From contig NZ_FRBP01000005.1 in the NCBI RefSeq assembly GCF_900142645.1, positions 124,001 through 188,000 of the forward strand: a stretch of DNA of 64,000 nucleotides, given 5' to 3'. This DNA comes from Eubacterium callanderi (GTDB lineage Bacteria; Bacillota; Clostridia; Eubacteriales; Eubacteriaceae). Positions 53,774 through 61,971 of the stretch are shown one piece after another (the first letter of the stretch is position 1; each line of letters begins with the position of its first letter). The translations under genes were made by a program, and so were the position numbers. The notes below the pieces were generated by a model that was not told the DNA's origin, did no database searches, and saw only the letters and a list, made by a program, of their open reading frames with translations.

Positions 53774-54550
53774 GTGAGTCAGTATCATCAGACGGTGATT
53801 GTTGAGGCCGGGGAAGGCATCAACGACGCCATGCCAAAGGTTAAGGGCCGCGCCAACAGATGGCGGCTGCACGGCTACTGGCTGGCGCATGGGGCCATGC
53901 CCCAGGTGATCCAGTGTACGCCCGCGCAGCCGCTGCACTGCGAAAACCGCGTGTCCTACAAGACCACCAAGAACCAGACAAGGCCCCGGCTGAAGGTCTG
54001 CGATGCCGAGCTCGTCTACAACAGCAGCGAGCTGCGCGGCCCAACCGAGGTGGAGGGCGTGCCCACCTTTTTCATGATCGAGGTGCACCGCTGCCCGGAC
54101 TGCGCCGAGCGAAGACAGGCCGATCCTGGCTTTGGCGGACAGGTGAGCCACCGCATCCTCACCGCCGACATGGTCAAGTACAGCTCCCACCTGTCCGGCG
54201 TTTTTGAGGACATCCTCCTGGAGGACATTGTGCCCGGCCGGCCGGTGGCCTTTCCCTTCAGCGAGGAGCACGCCCGCCGGATAAAAACACAGTTCGGGGC
54301 CCTCATCGCCCTGGCAAGGGAGCTGGTGGGCGCGCTGTACGCCCCGGTGCCGGAGCCTTTATACCGCGTGCCCCAGGGCGTGCGGCGGGACCGCCGTGAC
54401 AGCGGCAGGGAACGCCGGGCCCAGGTCATCGCCTACGCCCAGGCCTTTACCGCCAGGCGGCCGGGAGCGCCGCTCATGAGGGGCTGGTACAGCCGCCTCC
54501 TTCAGTTTTTCGCAGATGTCAATGGGGATACCGCCGCCGTCCCCCGATAA
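53774..54550 (+). CDS. Unknown protein, first gene of the phage-type cassette
   Basis: This protein of about 258 residues matches no family I recognise. It has Cys residues in CTPAQPLHC and HRCPDC, a possible metal site, and a basic C-terminal third (GVRRDRRDSGRERRAQ). GTG 53774 lies 20 bp after the only good ribosome site (GAGGGGTGA, 53747-53755). A non-standard ATA at 53762 has ideal spacing, so the true start is unclear. It differs from its phage-type neighbours in that a gap of about 105 bp separates it from the KilA-C gene. Confidence 0.5.
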   Translation: MSQYHQTVIVEAGEGINDAMPKVKGRANRWRLHGYWLAHGAMPQVIQCTPAQPLHCENRVSYKTTKNQTRPRLKVCDAELVYNSSELRGPTEVEGVPTFFMIEVHRCPDCAERRQADPGFGGQVSHRILTADMVKYSSHLSGVFEDILLEDIVPGRPVAFPFSEEHARRIKTQFGALIALARELVGALYAPVPEPLYRVPQGVRRDRRDSGRERRAQVIAYAQAFTARRPGAPLMRGWYSRLLQFFADVNGDTAAVPR

Positions 54551-54594
54551 AAAAGTGCGGTTCTCAACGGATTATTCCTGTTTTCAGCTTCCTT

Positions 54595-54630
54595 GTTCAG
54601 GTACCCTGTAGGTACACCCAAGCGGTGAAC
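54595..54630. promoter_or_regulatory. Inverted repeat ahead of the KilA-C gene
   Basis: GTACC-CTGTA-GGTAC (54601-54615) lies within a wider GTTCA...TGAAC arrangement (54595-54599 and 54626-54630). It sits about 25-40 bp before ATG 54656 and is a plausible operator for the cassette's own XRE or KilA-C protein. Confidence 0.45.
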
Positions 54631-54655
54631 CTAAAAACTGCAAGGAGGTAATAAT

Positions 54656-55129
54656 ATGCAGAAGAAAACAACGACAGAACTATTGGAAGCGTTTTTTACA
54701 GGGGGCTTGTTTGCCACGCCCGAAAACGAGGAGACCGAGCTGATGGAGGCCATCTCCCGCAAGCTCATCGAGTTTGCCTGTATTCTGGGAACTGTGGCCG
54801 TGGACGCCCGTTTTGCCAGAGAGGCCATGGGCACCACAGAGGCCTTTCCGGTCAGCGAGATCGCCGCTGACTATGGCCGCAGCGCCCAGGCCTTTAACAA
54901 GCTGCTCCGCGACCAGGGCATTCAGTACAAGCGGGGAAAACGCTGGTACCTGTACGACCGCTACCAGAACCGCGGCTACACCGCCACCCGGCTCACCGCG
55001 CGCGATACCGGCGGCCGCGTGCGCACCTTCAGCAGCATGCAGTGGACCGTTAAGGGGCGGCGCTTCCTGTACGACTTTCTGCGGGAGCAGGGCATTCATC
55101 CCACCGCCGGGAAGGAGGCCCGGCCATGA
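54656..55129 (+). CDS. Phage antirepressor KilA-C domain protein
   Basis: This 157-residue protein carries the KilA-C/ANT-type DNA-binding domain (VSEIAADYGRSAQAFNKLLRDQGIQYKRGKRW and WTVKGRRFLYDFL). Such domains are typical of phage antirepressors, usually behind an N-terminal Rha, Bro or KilA-N module that is absent here; instead about 60 unassigned residues precede it. AAGGAGG precedes the ATG. It overlaps the next gene by four bases (ATGA). Confidence 0.85.
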   Translation: MQKKTTTELLEAFFTGGLFATPENEETELMEAISRKLIEFACILGTVAVDARFAREAMGTTEAFPVSEIAADYGRSAQAFNKLLRDQGIQYKRGKRWYLYDRYQNRGYTATRLTARDTGGRVRTFSSMQWTVKGRRFLYDFLREQGIHPTAGKEARP

Positions 55130-55779
55130 ACTACCTCACCGAGCACCTGAGCTTTTACGTCTGGCTAGAGAGCCACCCCAGGAGCACTGCTTTTCAGAGC
55201 TTCTGGAACTATCTGCTCGTGCGCAACAACCGCGCCGCCTTTATGGGTGAGGACGGCTTCATGTACTGGCCCGTGTGGTACACAGTGCCCAACGACGACC
55301 TGCGAAGGCTTCTGGGCGAACCGGACGCCAAACGCATCTGGGAACACCGCCGCAGGCTCATCGGGGAAGGGCTCATCGAATACCGGCCTGGTTCCGGCGG
55401 CCAAAGTGGTGTGTATGCCCTCATCCCCTTTGAAAGGGGCCAGACACGTCTGCAGGTTATTCCCCAGGGCGGCGGCGAAGCCGTCACCGCCTGGACCCCT
55501 TACCAGAACAGTGCGCGGACAGCCGCCGGAGCGCCCCCGGAAGGCCCGGCGGAACAGCGCGCGTTTTCTTCTGATTATAATCATATAAATCATAAATATA
55601 TAAATGCTAAAGAGCCTTGCCGGTACGAAGGGGAACCGCCCGTGCCTTACTTCAACCAGCTTCCCATGCTCACCGGGGAGGAGATGGAGCGCCTGAGTGC
55701 CATCCACAAGGATGACGCCTCCCTCGTCGAGGCCATGTGGGCCCTGAAGGAGCAGAAAAAGCAGGAAGAGGAGAGCTGA
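55126..55779 (+). CDS. Phage/plasmid replication-initiation-type winged-helix protein
   Basis: This 217-residue protein has an N-terminal winged-helix-like region (TAFQSFWNYLLVRNNRAAFMG ... VPNDDLRRLLGEP ... RRRLIGEGLIEYRPG) like phage replication proteins of the DnaD/O type. Its C-terminal half is low-complexity. It overlaps the preceding KilA-C gene by four bases and the next small gene by one base. Function by homology pattern only. Confidence 0.6.
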   Translation: MNYLTEHLSFYVWLESHPRSTAFQSFWNYLLVRNNRAAFMGEDGFMYWPVWYTVPNDDLRRLLGEPDAKRIWEHRRRLIGEGLIEYRPGSGGQSGVYALIPFERGQTRLQVIPQGGGEAVTAWTPYQNSARTAAGAPPEGPAEQRAFSSDYNHINHKYINAKEPCRYEGEPPVPYFNQLPMLTGEEMERLSAIHKDDASLVEAMWALKEQKKQEEES

Positions 55780-55955
55780 TGCGGCACAAAAGAGAGAACG
55801 GTTACGAGCCCTACCGCTGCCGGGCCGAGGCGGTGCTCCTGACCACCGTCCACGCCCGCAGCCCCGAGGAAGCCGAAGGTCTGCTGCAGGACCTGCTGGA
55901 CGCCATCGAGGACGATTACCCCGGCCTGCTTTTTGAAGGCATGTGGGTGGACTGA
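55779..55955 (+). CDS. Small unknown acidic protein
   Basis: This 58-residue protein starts at ATG 55779, sharing one base with the preceding stop (TGATG). It has a helical acidic segment (SPEEAEGLLQDLLDAIEDDYPGL). It is shorter than the track frame, whose extra 14 residues lie in the previous gene. No family recognised. Confidence 0.55.
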   Translation: MRHKRENGYEPYRCRAEAVLLTTVHARSPEEAEGLLQDLLDAIEDDYPGLLFEGMWVD

Positions 55956-55956
55956 C

Positions 55957-56196
55957 ATGGGCAAGCGCACTGCCAGATGGGCAAGGGCCCACCGCGCCCG
56001 CCTCGGCCTCACCCAGCCCCAGCTGGCTGAGACGGCGGGCATCAGTCTGAGCACCGTGACCCGGCTGGAGCGGGGCAGCCCGGTAAGGGACTATGTGCTC
56101 GAGGCGCTGGAGGACCTGTTCGAGGACAGGCGCCCCGGCGAGGATGGTCAGAATCCTCACTTTCAGCTGACCATATACCAGGACCTCCTGAGGTGA
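55957..56196 (+). CDS. XRE-family helix-turn-helix regulator
   Basis: This 79-residue protein carries a Cro/C1-type HTH (LGLTQPQLAETAGISLSTVTRLERG). ATG 55957 starts one base after the previous stop. It is probably the control protein of the cassette, perhaps acting on the inverted repeat at 54595. The following 37 bp lead to the DUF1659 gene. Confidence 0.85.
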   Translation: MGKRTARWARAHRARLGLTQPQLAETAGISLSTVTRLERGSPVRDYVLEALEDLFEDRRPGEDGQNPHFQLTIYQDLLR

Positions 56197-56233
56197 TAAA
56201 CTGAGAGCATCACAACGAAAGGAGGACAGCCAA

Positions 56234-56470
56234 ATGGCATACCAACAGGATAAAATCGGCCATGAAATGAAGCTCATCTTCAACTACGGCGAGGTGAACG
56301 GCAGCGTCAAGAAAAAGAGTAAGACCTACTCCGGCCTCAACCTGGACATGGCCGTCGCCACTACCGAGGCCATCACCCGCACCGGAAAAGCCATCGGAAA
56401 GCTCTGCACGCCCATCGTGAATGACATCCAGAACTACATGGGCTACAGCAACACCGAGGTTTCTGCGTAA
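56234..56470 (+). CDS. DUF1659 family protein
   Basis: This 78-residue protein matches the short DUF1659 family of Bacillota. It has the basic stretch VKKKSKTYSGLNL. AAAGGAGGA precedes the ATG. DUF1659 genes are usually followed by DUF2922 genes, as here. No function is known. Confidence 0.75.
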   Translation: MAYQQDKIGHEMKLIFNYGEVNGSVKKKSKTYSGLNLDMAVATTEAITRTGKAIGKLCTPIVNDIQNYMGYSNTEVSA

Positions 56471-56508
56471 GGCAGTTCCGCGAAATCTGAGAGAAAGGAG
56501 GAATGACC

Positions 56509-56745
56509 ATGGAGACAACAACCACCACCAAAGCCCTGGACCTGGAGTTTGAGCTGGAAAACGGCAAGAGCTTCACCGTCACCTGTCCCGACTATCTGGA
56601 CGACCTGACCCAGGAGCAGATCGCGACCCAGGCCGCTGAGATCATCGCCGCCGGGGCCTTTGCCCCAGACGGCTTCAATCTCACCAAGCTCAGGAGCTTT
56701 GAGTACATTGACAAAACCACCCGGAAAACCGAAATCGAAGCGTAG
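56509..56745 (+). CDS. DUF2922 family protein
   Basis: This 78-residue protein belongs to the short DUF2922 family (KALDLEFELENGKSFTVTCPDY). ATG 56509 has the correct 7-bp distance from AAGGAGG; the ATG at 56503 is only one base away. It is paired with DUF1659 upstream, as in many Bacillota. No function is known. Confidence 0.78.
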   Translation: METTTTTKALDLEFELENGKSFTVTCPDYLDDLTQEQIATQAAEIIAAGAFAPDGFNLTKLRSFEYIDKTTRKTEIEA

Positions 56746-56768
56746 AAGCTTCAGAAAGGCAAAGAGCA

Positions 56769-57344
56769 ATGAAAACCATCCGAAAGAGAACCGCCCTGCT
56801 GATCCTGGCGGCCCTGACCGCCGCCGGCATCCTCTACTTTGCCCGGGAGCTCAACTGGGCGCCCGCCCGGCAGAACCCGCCGCCCGCCCAGACCGAGGCG
56901 CCAAAGCCCCCAGAGCCGGACACGCCAGAGGCGCCGCCCGAAGCCACGCCCCCGGAAACCCCCGAGCCGCCCGGGCAGCCTGAGAGCGGCGCTCTCGAAA
57001 AACAGCCCGTCATGGTGAGCGAGCACTTCGCAAGAGACGAGTACCGCTGCGACTGCGCGGGCTACTGTGACGGCTTTCCGGCCGAGCCCCAGCCCGGGCT
57101 GGTAAGCCGTATCGAGGCCCTGCGCCAGGCCGTGGGCGCGCCTGTTATCATCACCTCCGGCGTCCGCTGTGAAGAACGCAACGAGGAGGTGGGCGGCGTG
57201 GCCTGGTCCTTCCACAAGCGCGGCGCCGCCGCCGACCTCTACAGCCCCGGCGTCCCCGTCGGCACCCTGGCCGCCCTGGCCAAAGACTGCGGCCTCAACG
57301 TCCTGCCCTACTACAGCAGCGGGTATGTGCATGTGGAGATATGA
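56769..57344 (+). CDS. Membrane-anchored M15-type (D,D-/L,D-) peptidase, endolysin-like
   Basis: This 191-residue protein has an N-terminal membrane segment (about 8-26), a Pro/Glu-rich spacer (about 33-78) and a peptidase M15 domain. The likely zinc ligands are His in FHKRG, Asp in AAADLY and His in VHVEI. The family cleaves peptidoglycan peptides. It probably acts on the cell wall outside the membrane, as a lysis or wall-remodelling enzyme of the cassette. The ribosome site is weak. It ends at a clear terminator. Confidence 0.82.
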   Translation: MKTIRKRTALLILAALTAAGILYFARELNWAPARQNPPPAQTEAPKPPEPDTPEAPPEATPPETPEPPGQPESGALEKQPVMVSEHFARDEYRCDCAGYCDGFPAEPQPGLVSRIEALRQAVGAPVIITSGVRCEERNEEVGGVAWSFHKRGAAADLYSPGVPVGTLAALAKDCGLNVLPYYSSGYVHVEI

Positions 57345-57386
57345 GAAGAGCGCCCGCCTGTACACTCCGGCTTTTTCGCCGCTAAA

Positions 57387-57418
57387 GTTGCCTGAAACAC
57401 CTCAGGCAGCTTTTTTTT
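57387..57418 (+). terminator. Terminator of the phage-type cassette
   Basis: GTTGCCTGA and TCAGGCAGC with an AACACC loop and eight T residues. Confidence 0.9.
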
Positions 57419-57442
57419 GCGCCGCATGACCGCTGTATGACC

Positions 57443-57538
57443 AAACCGATTCATAATAGACGAAAAATAGGAAGAATCAGCGCTTACCTGATCCAGTATT
57501 AAAGCAATCGGTTTTTAATATTTTCAGGTAACTTTTTT
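57443..57538 (+). promoter_or_regulatory. Possible terminator/antiterminator leader of the 57624 gene
   Basis: A compound hairpin TTACCTGA (57484-57491) with TCAGGTAA (57524-57531), enclosing TATTAAA / TTTAATA, is followed by CTTTTTT, so it resembles an intrinsic terminator. Upstream AAACCGATT (57443-57451) is complementary to AATCGGTTT (57506-57514), which lies inside that hairpin. The two pairings are mutually exclusive. It lies 85 bp before the start codon of a c-di-GMP gene. No known riboswitch motif was recognised, and no promoter was identified ahead of it. Confidence 0.4.
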
Positions 57539-57623
57539 ACACAATTTAGCTTATTCAGATGTATAGTAGATGATAAATAGCTCATGATAAAGCAGTTGTT
57601 GTTAAAAGACTGGAGGTTTTTTT

Positions 57624-60500
57624 ATGGAAAATTTATTTAAAAATATGGACATGGATGCCGGCATACTCTATGACCTGTTGTCTTCAATATGCAATGACTA
57701 TCTTTACATATGGGACACACACAAGGACTTGTTCCAGGTATCGCCTAACATGGTATCTGATTTTGGATTTGAGGAGAGCGGTATGGCCCATTACAGACAG
57801 ACCATGCTCGAAAGGATTCATCCCCGGGATTACGAGCGGCTCAAAAAGCATTTTGCGGGCCTGTGGCATTCCGGCGAGGAAAGCTTCTCCCTCAATTACC
57901 AGATGTTAAACGCTTCTGGGTCCTATATCTGGGTCAACGACCAGGGCCGCGTAAGACGGAACCCCCGGACAGGCGAGCCCATGGTCATTCTGGGCGCCAT
58001 GAAAAGCCTGGAGGGATGCGAGTACACAGATGATGTGACCGGGCTCATGCACCACCGGTTCTGTCAGGAAAAAATACAGAGCATTCTGGACGAGGCCCCG
58101 GAAATCCGGTTCAGGCTCATGCTGCTGGGCATTGACGAGTTCAACAAGATCAATACCCTCAACAGCCGCGCCTTTGGGGATCAGGTATTGAAGGCTACGG
58201 CTGAGAATCTTTTGCAGGCCCTGCCCGAGGAGGTCAATCTCTACCGGTACGAGGGTGACCAGTTCCTGGTGGCCGGCGCAGGCGCCACCCGGGAGGAGAT
58301 GTTAAACATTTACAGGCACGTCCAGCAGTACGCCCTGCGCTCCCACCGTGTCGAGGGGCAGCCCTGCCGGTTCAGCGTGTCTGCGGGTCTGGTAGCCTAC
58401 CCCGAGGACGGGGACAACTGGTCCGACTTGGAAAAAAAGGCGGCCATCGCCCTCAAACGCGCCAAGCTCAACGGAAAAAACCAGTGTGTGGAGTTCAAGC
58501 ATAGCATGCTCAGAGAACAGATTGATAACCAGCTGCTCACCAACTGCATGGCCGAGAGCGTGGAGAAGGACTTTGAGGGCTTCCGCCTGGTGTTTCAGCC
58601 GCTGTGCGGGGCCCGGGAGCTCACCATCATCGGCGCCGAGGCGCTGCTGCGCTACCGCATGCCCGACGGGCGTGAGATTTCGCCGGTCGAGTTTATCCCG
58701 TTGCTGGAGAACAGCCGGCTCATCATCCCCGTGGGGCTGTGGGTGCTGGAGCAGGCCGCGGCCGTATGCCGGGAGTGGATGAAGTGGATACCCGATTTCA
58801 TGATGAACGTCAACGTTTCCTATATCCAGCTGAAAGAGACGGATTTCTGCCAGAAGGCCGAGGCGGTTCTGCGCCGTCAGGGCCTGGCGCCAGAAAACCT
58901 GGTGCTGGAGCTGACGGAGAGCTACTTTATGAAGGAGGACGACAACGTGCGGGACGCGCTGCGCCGCCTGAGAGGCCTGAAGCTGCGCCTGGCCATGGAC
59001 GACTTTGGCACAGGCTACTCCTCGCTGGAACGCCTGGCCGACCTGGAGGTGGACATTGTCAAGGTCGACCGCTTCTTTGTGCAGTCACTGCACATCAGCC
59101 GGCATAACCGCGACTTTATCGAATCCGTTATCCGCCTGTGCCATAACCGCCGGAAAAAGGTATGCGTGGAGGGGGTGGAGACCCAGGAGGAATGGGAGAG
59201 CATCAGGCTCATGAACGCAGACACCATCCAGGGTTTTTACATCTCCCGCCCTGTGGAGCAGGACTTCTTCTTCAGCCATTACGTGGCCGCGAGCTTTGAC
59301 GGGAAAGGCCTGCTGGGCGCCATCGACCGCAAGCGGCTCCAGGACCATCTTGTCAATGACCGGGAGCTTTTGTTCGCCATGATGAACGCCACGCCCCTGT
59401 CCCTGATGATCTGGAACCGGCAGTTTGAAATCCTGGCCTGCAATGAGGAGGCTGTGCGCCTCTTCGGCGCAGAGAGCCGGAGCGCCCTGATCGAGGGCTT
59501 TAACAGCTACTCCCCGCCCACCCAGTTGGACGGCGAAAACAGCGAAATCGGCGTGCACGACCGCATTGTCGAAACCTTTTTAAAGGGGCGGAACCAGTTT
59601 AAGTGGCTGCATGTGGACCACCAGGGCCGCCGGCTTCCCGTCGAGGTGACCTGTGTCAGAATCCCTTACCAGGACGACTGCGTGGTAGCCAGCTACGCCA
59701 GGGACCTGCGCGCCGAGCTTGAGGCTGAGCAGAGCGGCAGGCGGTTCCGGGAACGCCTGCGCGCCCTGCTGGACGCCACGCCTCTCTGCCTTAACCTCTG
59801 GAACAAGCAGTTTGAGAACACCATGTGCAATAAAGAGGCCATGAAGCTTTTCGAGCTTGAGGACGAGCGTGATTATCTCGAGCGCTTTTACGAGCTCTCG
59901 CCCGAGCGCCAGCCTGACGGACAGCTCAGCGTGGAGAAAGCCAACACGAAGATCACCGAGGCCATGCGGACCGGCCGGGCCCAGTTCCGCTGGCTGCACC
60001 AGCGGCTGGACGGCACGCCCATCCCCTGCGAGGTCACCCTTGTGCGCATCGAGCACCTCGACGATGATGGCAGCGCCATGGTGGCAGGGTATACCAGAGA
60101 TCTGCGGGAGCAGGCAGCGGCTGAGAAAATGCAGCGCGTCCTGTCCGCCCGTGTGCGCGCCGTCATGGACGCCACGCCCCTCTCCTGTATCCTGTGGAAC
60201 GTGAGGGAGGAGATCCTGGACTGCAACCAGATGGCCGTAAAGCTGTTCTCAGCCGGCAGCGCCGAGGACGTCTTAAAAGATTTTGACAGCTTTCTGCCGC
60301 AATACCAGCCCGACGGCACGCCAAGTCTTGATAAAAAAGAAACCTATTTCAAAGAGGTGAAAGAAAAGGGCCACTGTTCCTTTGAATGGCTGTACGAGAA
60401 CCGGCAGCGCGAAAAAATTCCCTGCGAGGTGACCCTGGTCCGGGCCGCCATGGAGGAGGACGAGGACATCATCATTGCGTACAACCGAGATTTGAGATGA
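57624..60500 (+). CDS. PAS-GGDEF-EAL protein with three C-terminal PAS repeats
   Basis: This 958-residue soluble protein has an N-terminal PAS domain, a GGDEF-fold with signature EGDQF (210-214) and an EAL domain (Glu339 in AEALLRY, MDDFGTGYSSL, EGVET) to about residue 565. Three tandem PAS-like modules follow, each opening with DATPL or NATPL and WN...CN-EA. The GGDEF signature is degenerate, so phosphodiesterase activity is the likelier function. Sensory modules after the catalytic part are unusual. GGAGG precedes the ATG. It is 16 bp from the next cyclase gene. Confidence 0.87.
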   Translation: MENLFKNMDMDAGILYDLLSSICNDYLYIWDTHKDLFQVSPNMVSDFGFEESGMAHYRQTMLERIHPRDYERLKKHFAGLWHSGEESFSLNYQMLNASGSYIWVNDQGRVRRNPRTGEPMVILGAMKSLEGCEYTDDVTGLMHHRFCQEKIQSILDEAPEIRFRLMLLGIDEFNKINTLNSRAFGDQVLKATAENLLQALPEEVNLYRYEGDQFLVAGAGATREEMLNIYRHVQQYALRSHRVEGQPCRFSVSAGLVAYPEDGDNWSDLEKKAAIALKRAKLNGKNQCVEFKHSMLREQIDNQLLTNCMAESVEKDFEGFRLVFQPLCGARELTIIGAEALLRYRMPDGREISPVEFIPLLENSRLIIPVGLWVLEQAAAVCREWMKWIPDFMMNVNVSYIQLKETDFCQKAEAVLRRQGLAPENLVLELTESYFMKEDDNVRDALRRLRGLKLRLAMDDFGTGYSSLERLADLEVDIVKVDRFFVQSLHISRHNRDFIESVIRLCHNRRKKVCVEGVETQEEWESIRLMNADTIQGFYISRPVEQDFFFSHYVAASFDGKGLLGAIDRKRLQDHLVNDRELLFAMMNATPLSLMIWNRQFEILACNEEAVRLFGAESRSALIEGFNSYSPPTQLDGENSEIGVHDRIVETFLKGRNQFKWLHVDHQGRRLPVEVTCVRIPYQDDCVVASYARDLRAELEAEQSGRRFRERLRALLDATPLCLNLWNKQFENTMCNKEAMKLFELEDERDYLERFYELSPERQPDGQLSVEKANTKITEAMRTGRAQFRWLHQRLDGTPIPCEVTLVRIEHLDDDGSAMVAGYTRDLREQAAAEKMQRVLSARVRAVMDATPLSCILWNVREEILDCNQMAVKLFSAGSAEDVLKDFDSFLPQYQPDGTPSLDKKETYFKEVKEKGHCSFEWLYENRQREKIPCEVTLVRAAMEEDEDIIIAYNRDLR

Positions 60501-60516
60501 TGGGAGAGAGGAAAAA

Positions 60517-61896
60517 ATGACACAAAAGGTGAAAGAGACAACACGCATGGAGCTGGCGGAGGTGTTGGCAGGAAACCAGGTGGAGACCGAAAACGTCCTG
60601 CAGGCGCTAAAGATGATCCGGGAGAGCATCGCCTTTGACGGCGGAGCCGTGTACCAGGCCGAGCGCTCCGGACGCTTTTATCTGGCGGAGCAGCAGGCGG
60701 CAGGCCAGTGCGCCGCCGCGCCCAGTTTTGAGACAGAGTGCGCCGCGTGGCTCGCCCAGCAGGCCGTAATCTGCATTGGGCGCGGTGGGCATAACGGGCA
60801 GCGGGAGACAGAGCTTCTCGATCTTTTTGGGGCAGACGCCCTGGTCATGTCGCCGGTGGCAGACGAGAACTGGGAGCTCCATGAGCTGGTGGTATTTTTT
60901 GACCGGGACCAAGAGAAGCTGCCGCCGGAGACCGCGGTCCGGCTCCCCCTGCTCCTCCTGACCAGGTACCTGTCGGTCCGGGTCTATCAGAGCAAGCTCT
61001 GGCGCGCCCGGCGCTCTCTTGAGAGTGTCCTGGACAACACAGGCATCGACATCTACGTCAATGATTTTAACACGCATGATATTTTGTATGTGAACCAGTC
61101 CATGGCAGCGCCCTACGGCGGAAAGGAGCAGTTTTTGGGCAAGAAATGCTGGCAGATACTGTTTCCGGGCCAGAACGGCCCCTGCGCTTTCTGCCCCCAG
61201 GAGAAAATCGCTGACGAGGACGGCAATCCTACCAAAGTCTACACCTGGGATTACCAGCGCCCCTTTGACGGCGCGTGGTTCCGGGTGTTCAGCGCGGCCT
61301 TCCAGTGGGAGGACGGCCGGATGGCCCACGTGGTCAGCAGCGCGGACATTACCGACAACAAGCAGAAGGAGGCCCTCATACAGTACATGGCTAACTACGA
61401 CGCCCTCACCGACCTGCCCAACCGCCGGATGCTCCTGAGCGAGGGCCAGGCGCGGATCAGCCAGGCGCAGCCGCCGGAGAAGCTCTACCTCATGTTTTTC
61501 GACATCGACGGGTTTAAGGCCATCAACGACGCCTACGGGCACGACGCCGGCGACGCTTTCCTGTTGCAGCTAAGCCGGTTTTTCTCAGAAATCCCGCTGC
61601 TGCAGGAGGCCATCTACCGCAACGGCGGGGACGAGTTTGTCGCCCTGGTCGGCGGTGAGGCCATCACAAAGGAGAATATCCGAAACCTGTCCAGGTTCAT
61701 CCACCTGCGCTTTAACAGGCCCTGGGTTTTGAAGGAGGGGCAGGCATTCTGCAATACCAGCATCGGCGTGGCGTGCTATCCAGAGGATGGGAAAAGCATC
61801 GAGACGCTGCTTCGCACAGCCGATTTAGCCATGTACCAGGCCAAAAAATCCGGTCCTGGGCATGTCTGCTTTGGCAGCGAGCTCAAAACAAAGTAA
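60517..61896 (+). CDS. GAF-PAS diguanylate cyclase
   Basis: This 459-residue soluble protein has an N-terminal GAF-like region (about 10-160), a PAS domain (about 170-290) with Cys residues in KCWQILFPGQNGPCAFC, and a GGDEF domain with intact GGDEF (370-374). No canonical RxxD I-site is seen. It should make c-di-GMP. It is cotranscribed with the PDE-type protein upstream (16 bp gap), giving a synthase/hydrolase pair. The Cys cluster also appears in the neighbouring gene at 61972 and could bind a metal or redox group. Confidence 0.9.
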   Translation: MTQKVKETTRMELAEVLAGNQVETENVLQALKMIRESIAFDGGAVYQAERSGRFYLAEQQAAGQCAAAPSFETECAAWLAQQAVICIGRGGHNGQRETELLDLFGADALVMSPVADENWELHELVVFFDRDQEKLPPETAVRLPLLLLTRYLSVRVYQSKLWRARRSLESVLDNTGIDIYVNDFNTHDILYVNQSMAAPYGGKEQFLGKKCWQILFPGQNGPCAFCPQEKIADEDGNPTKVYTWDYQRPFDGAWFRVFSAAFQWEDGRMAHVVSSADITDNKQKEALIQYMANYDALTDLPNRRMLLSEGQARISQAQPPEKLYLMFFDIDGFKAINDAYGHDAGDAFLLQLSRFFSEIPLLQEAIYRNGGDEFVALVGGEAITKENIRNLSRFIHLRFNRPWVLKEGQAFCNTSIGVACYPEDGKSIETLLRTADLAMYQAKKSGPGHVCFGSELKTK

Positions 61897-61919
61897 AAAA
61901 ATAAATGGGAAAATGAAAA

Positions 61920-61962
61920 GCCCGAACGGGGCGCCCCTTTGACAGAGGCGCCCCGTTCGGGC
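61920..61962. terminator. Bidirectional terminator
   Basis: A 16-bp perfect stem (GCCCGAACGGGGCGCC and its complement) with loop CCTTTGACAGA, flanked by A and T runs. It separates converging signalling genes. Confidence 0.9.
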
Positions 61963-61971
61963 TCATTTTAT

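Noticed and set aside
57345-57623. A c-di-GMP riboswitch before the 57624 gene
   Set aside because: I did not recognise GEMM-type conserved elements; only a possible terminator/antiterminator pairing is reported.
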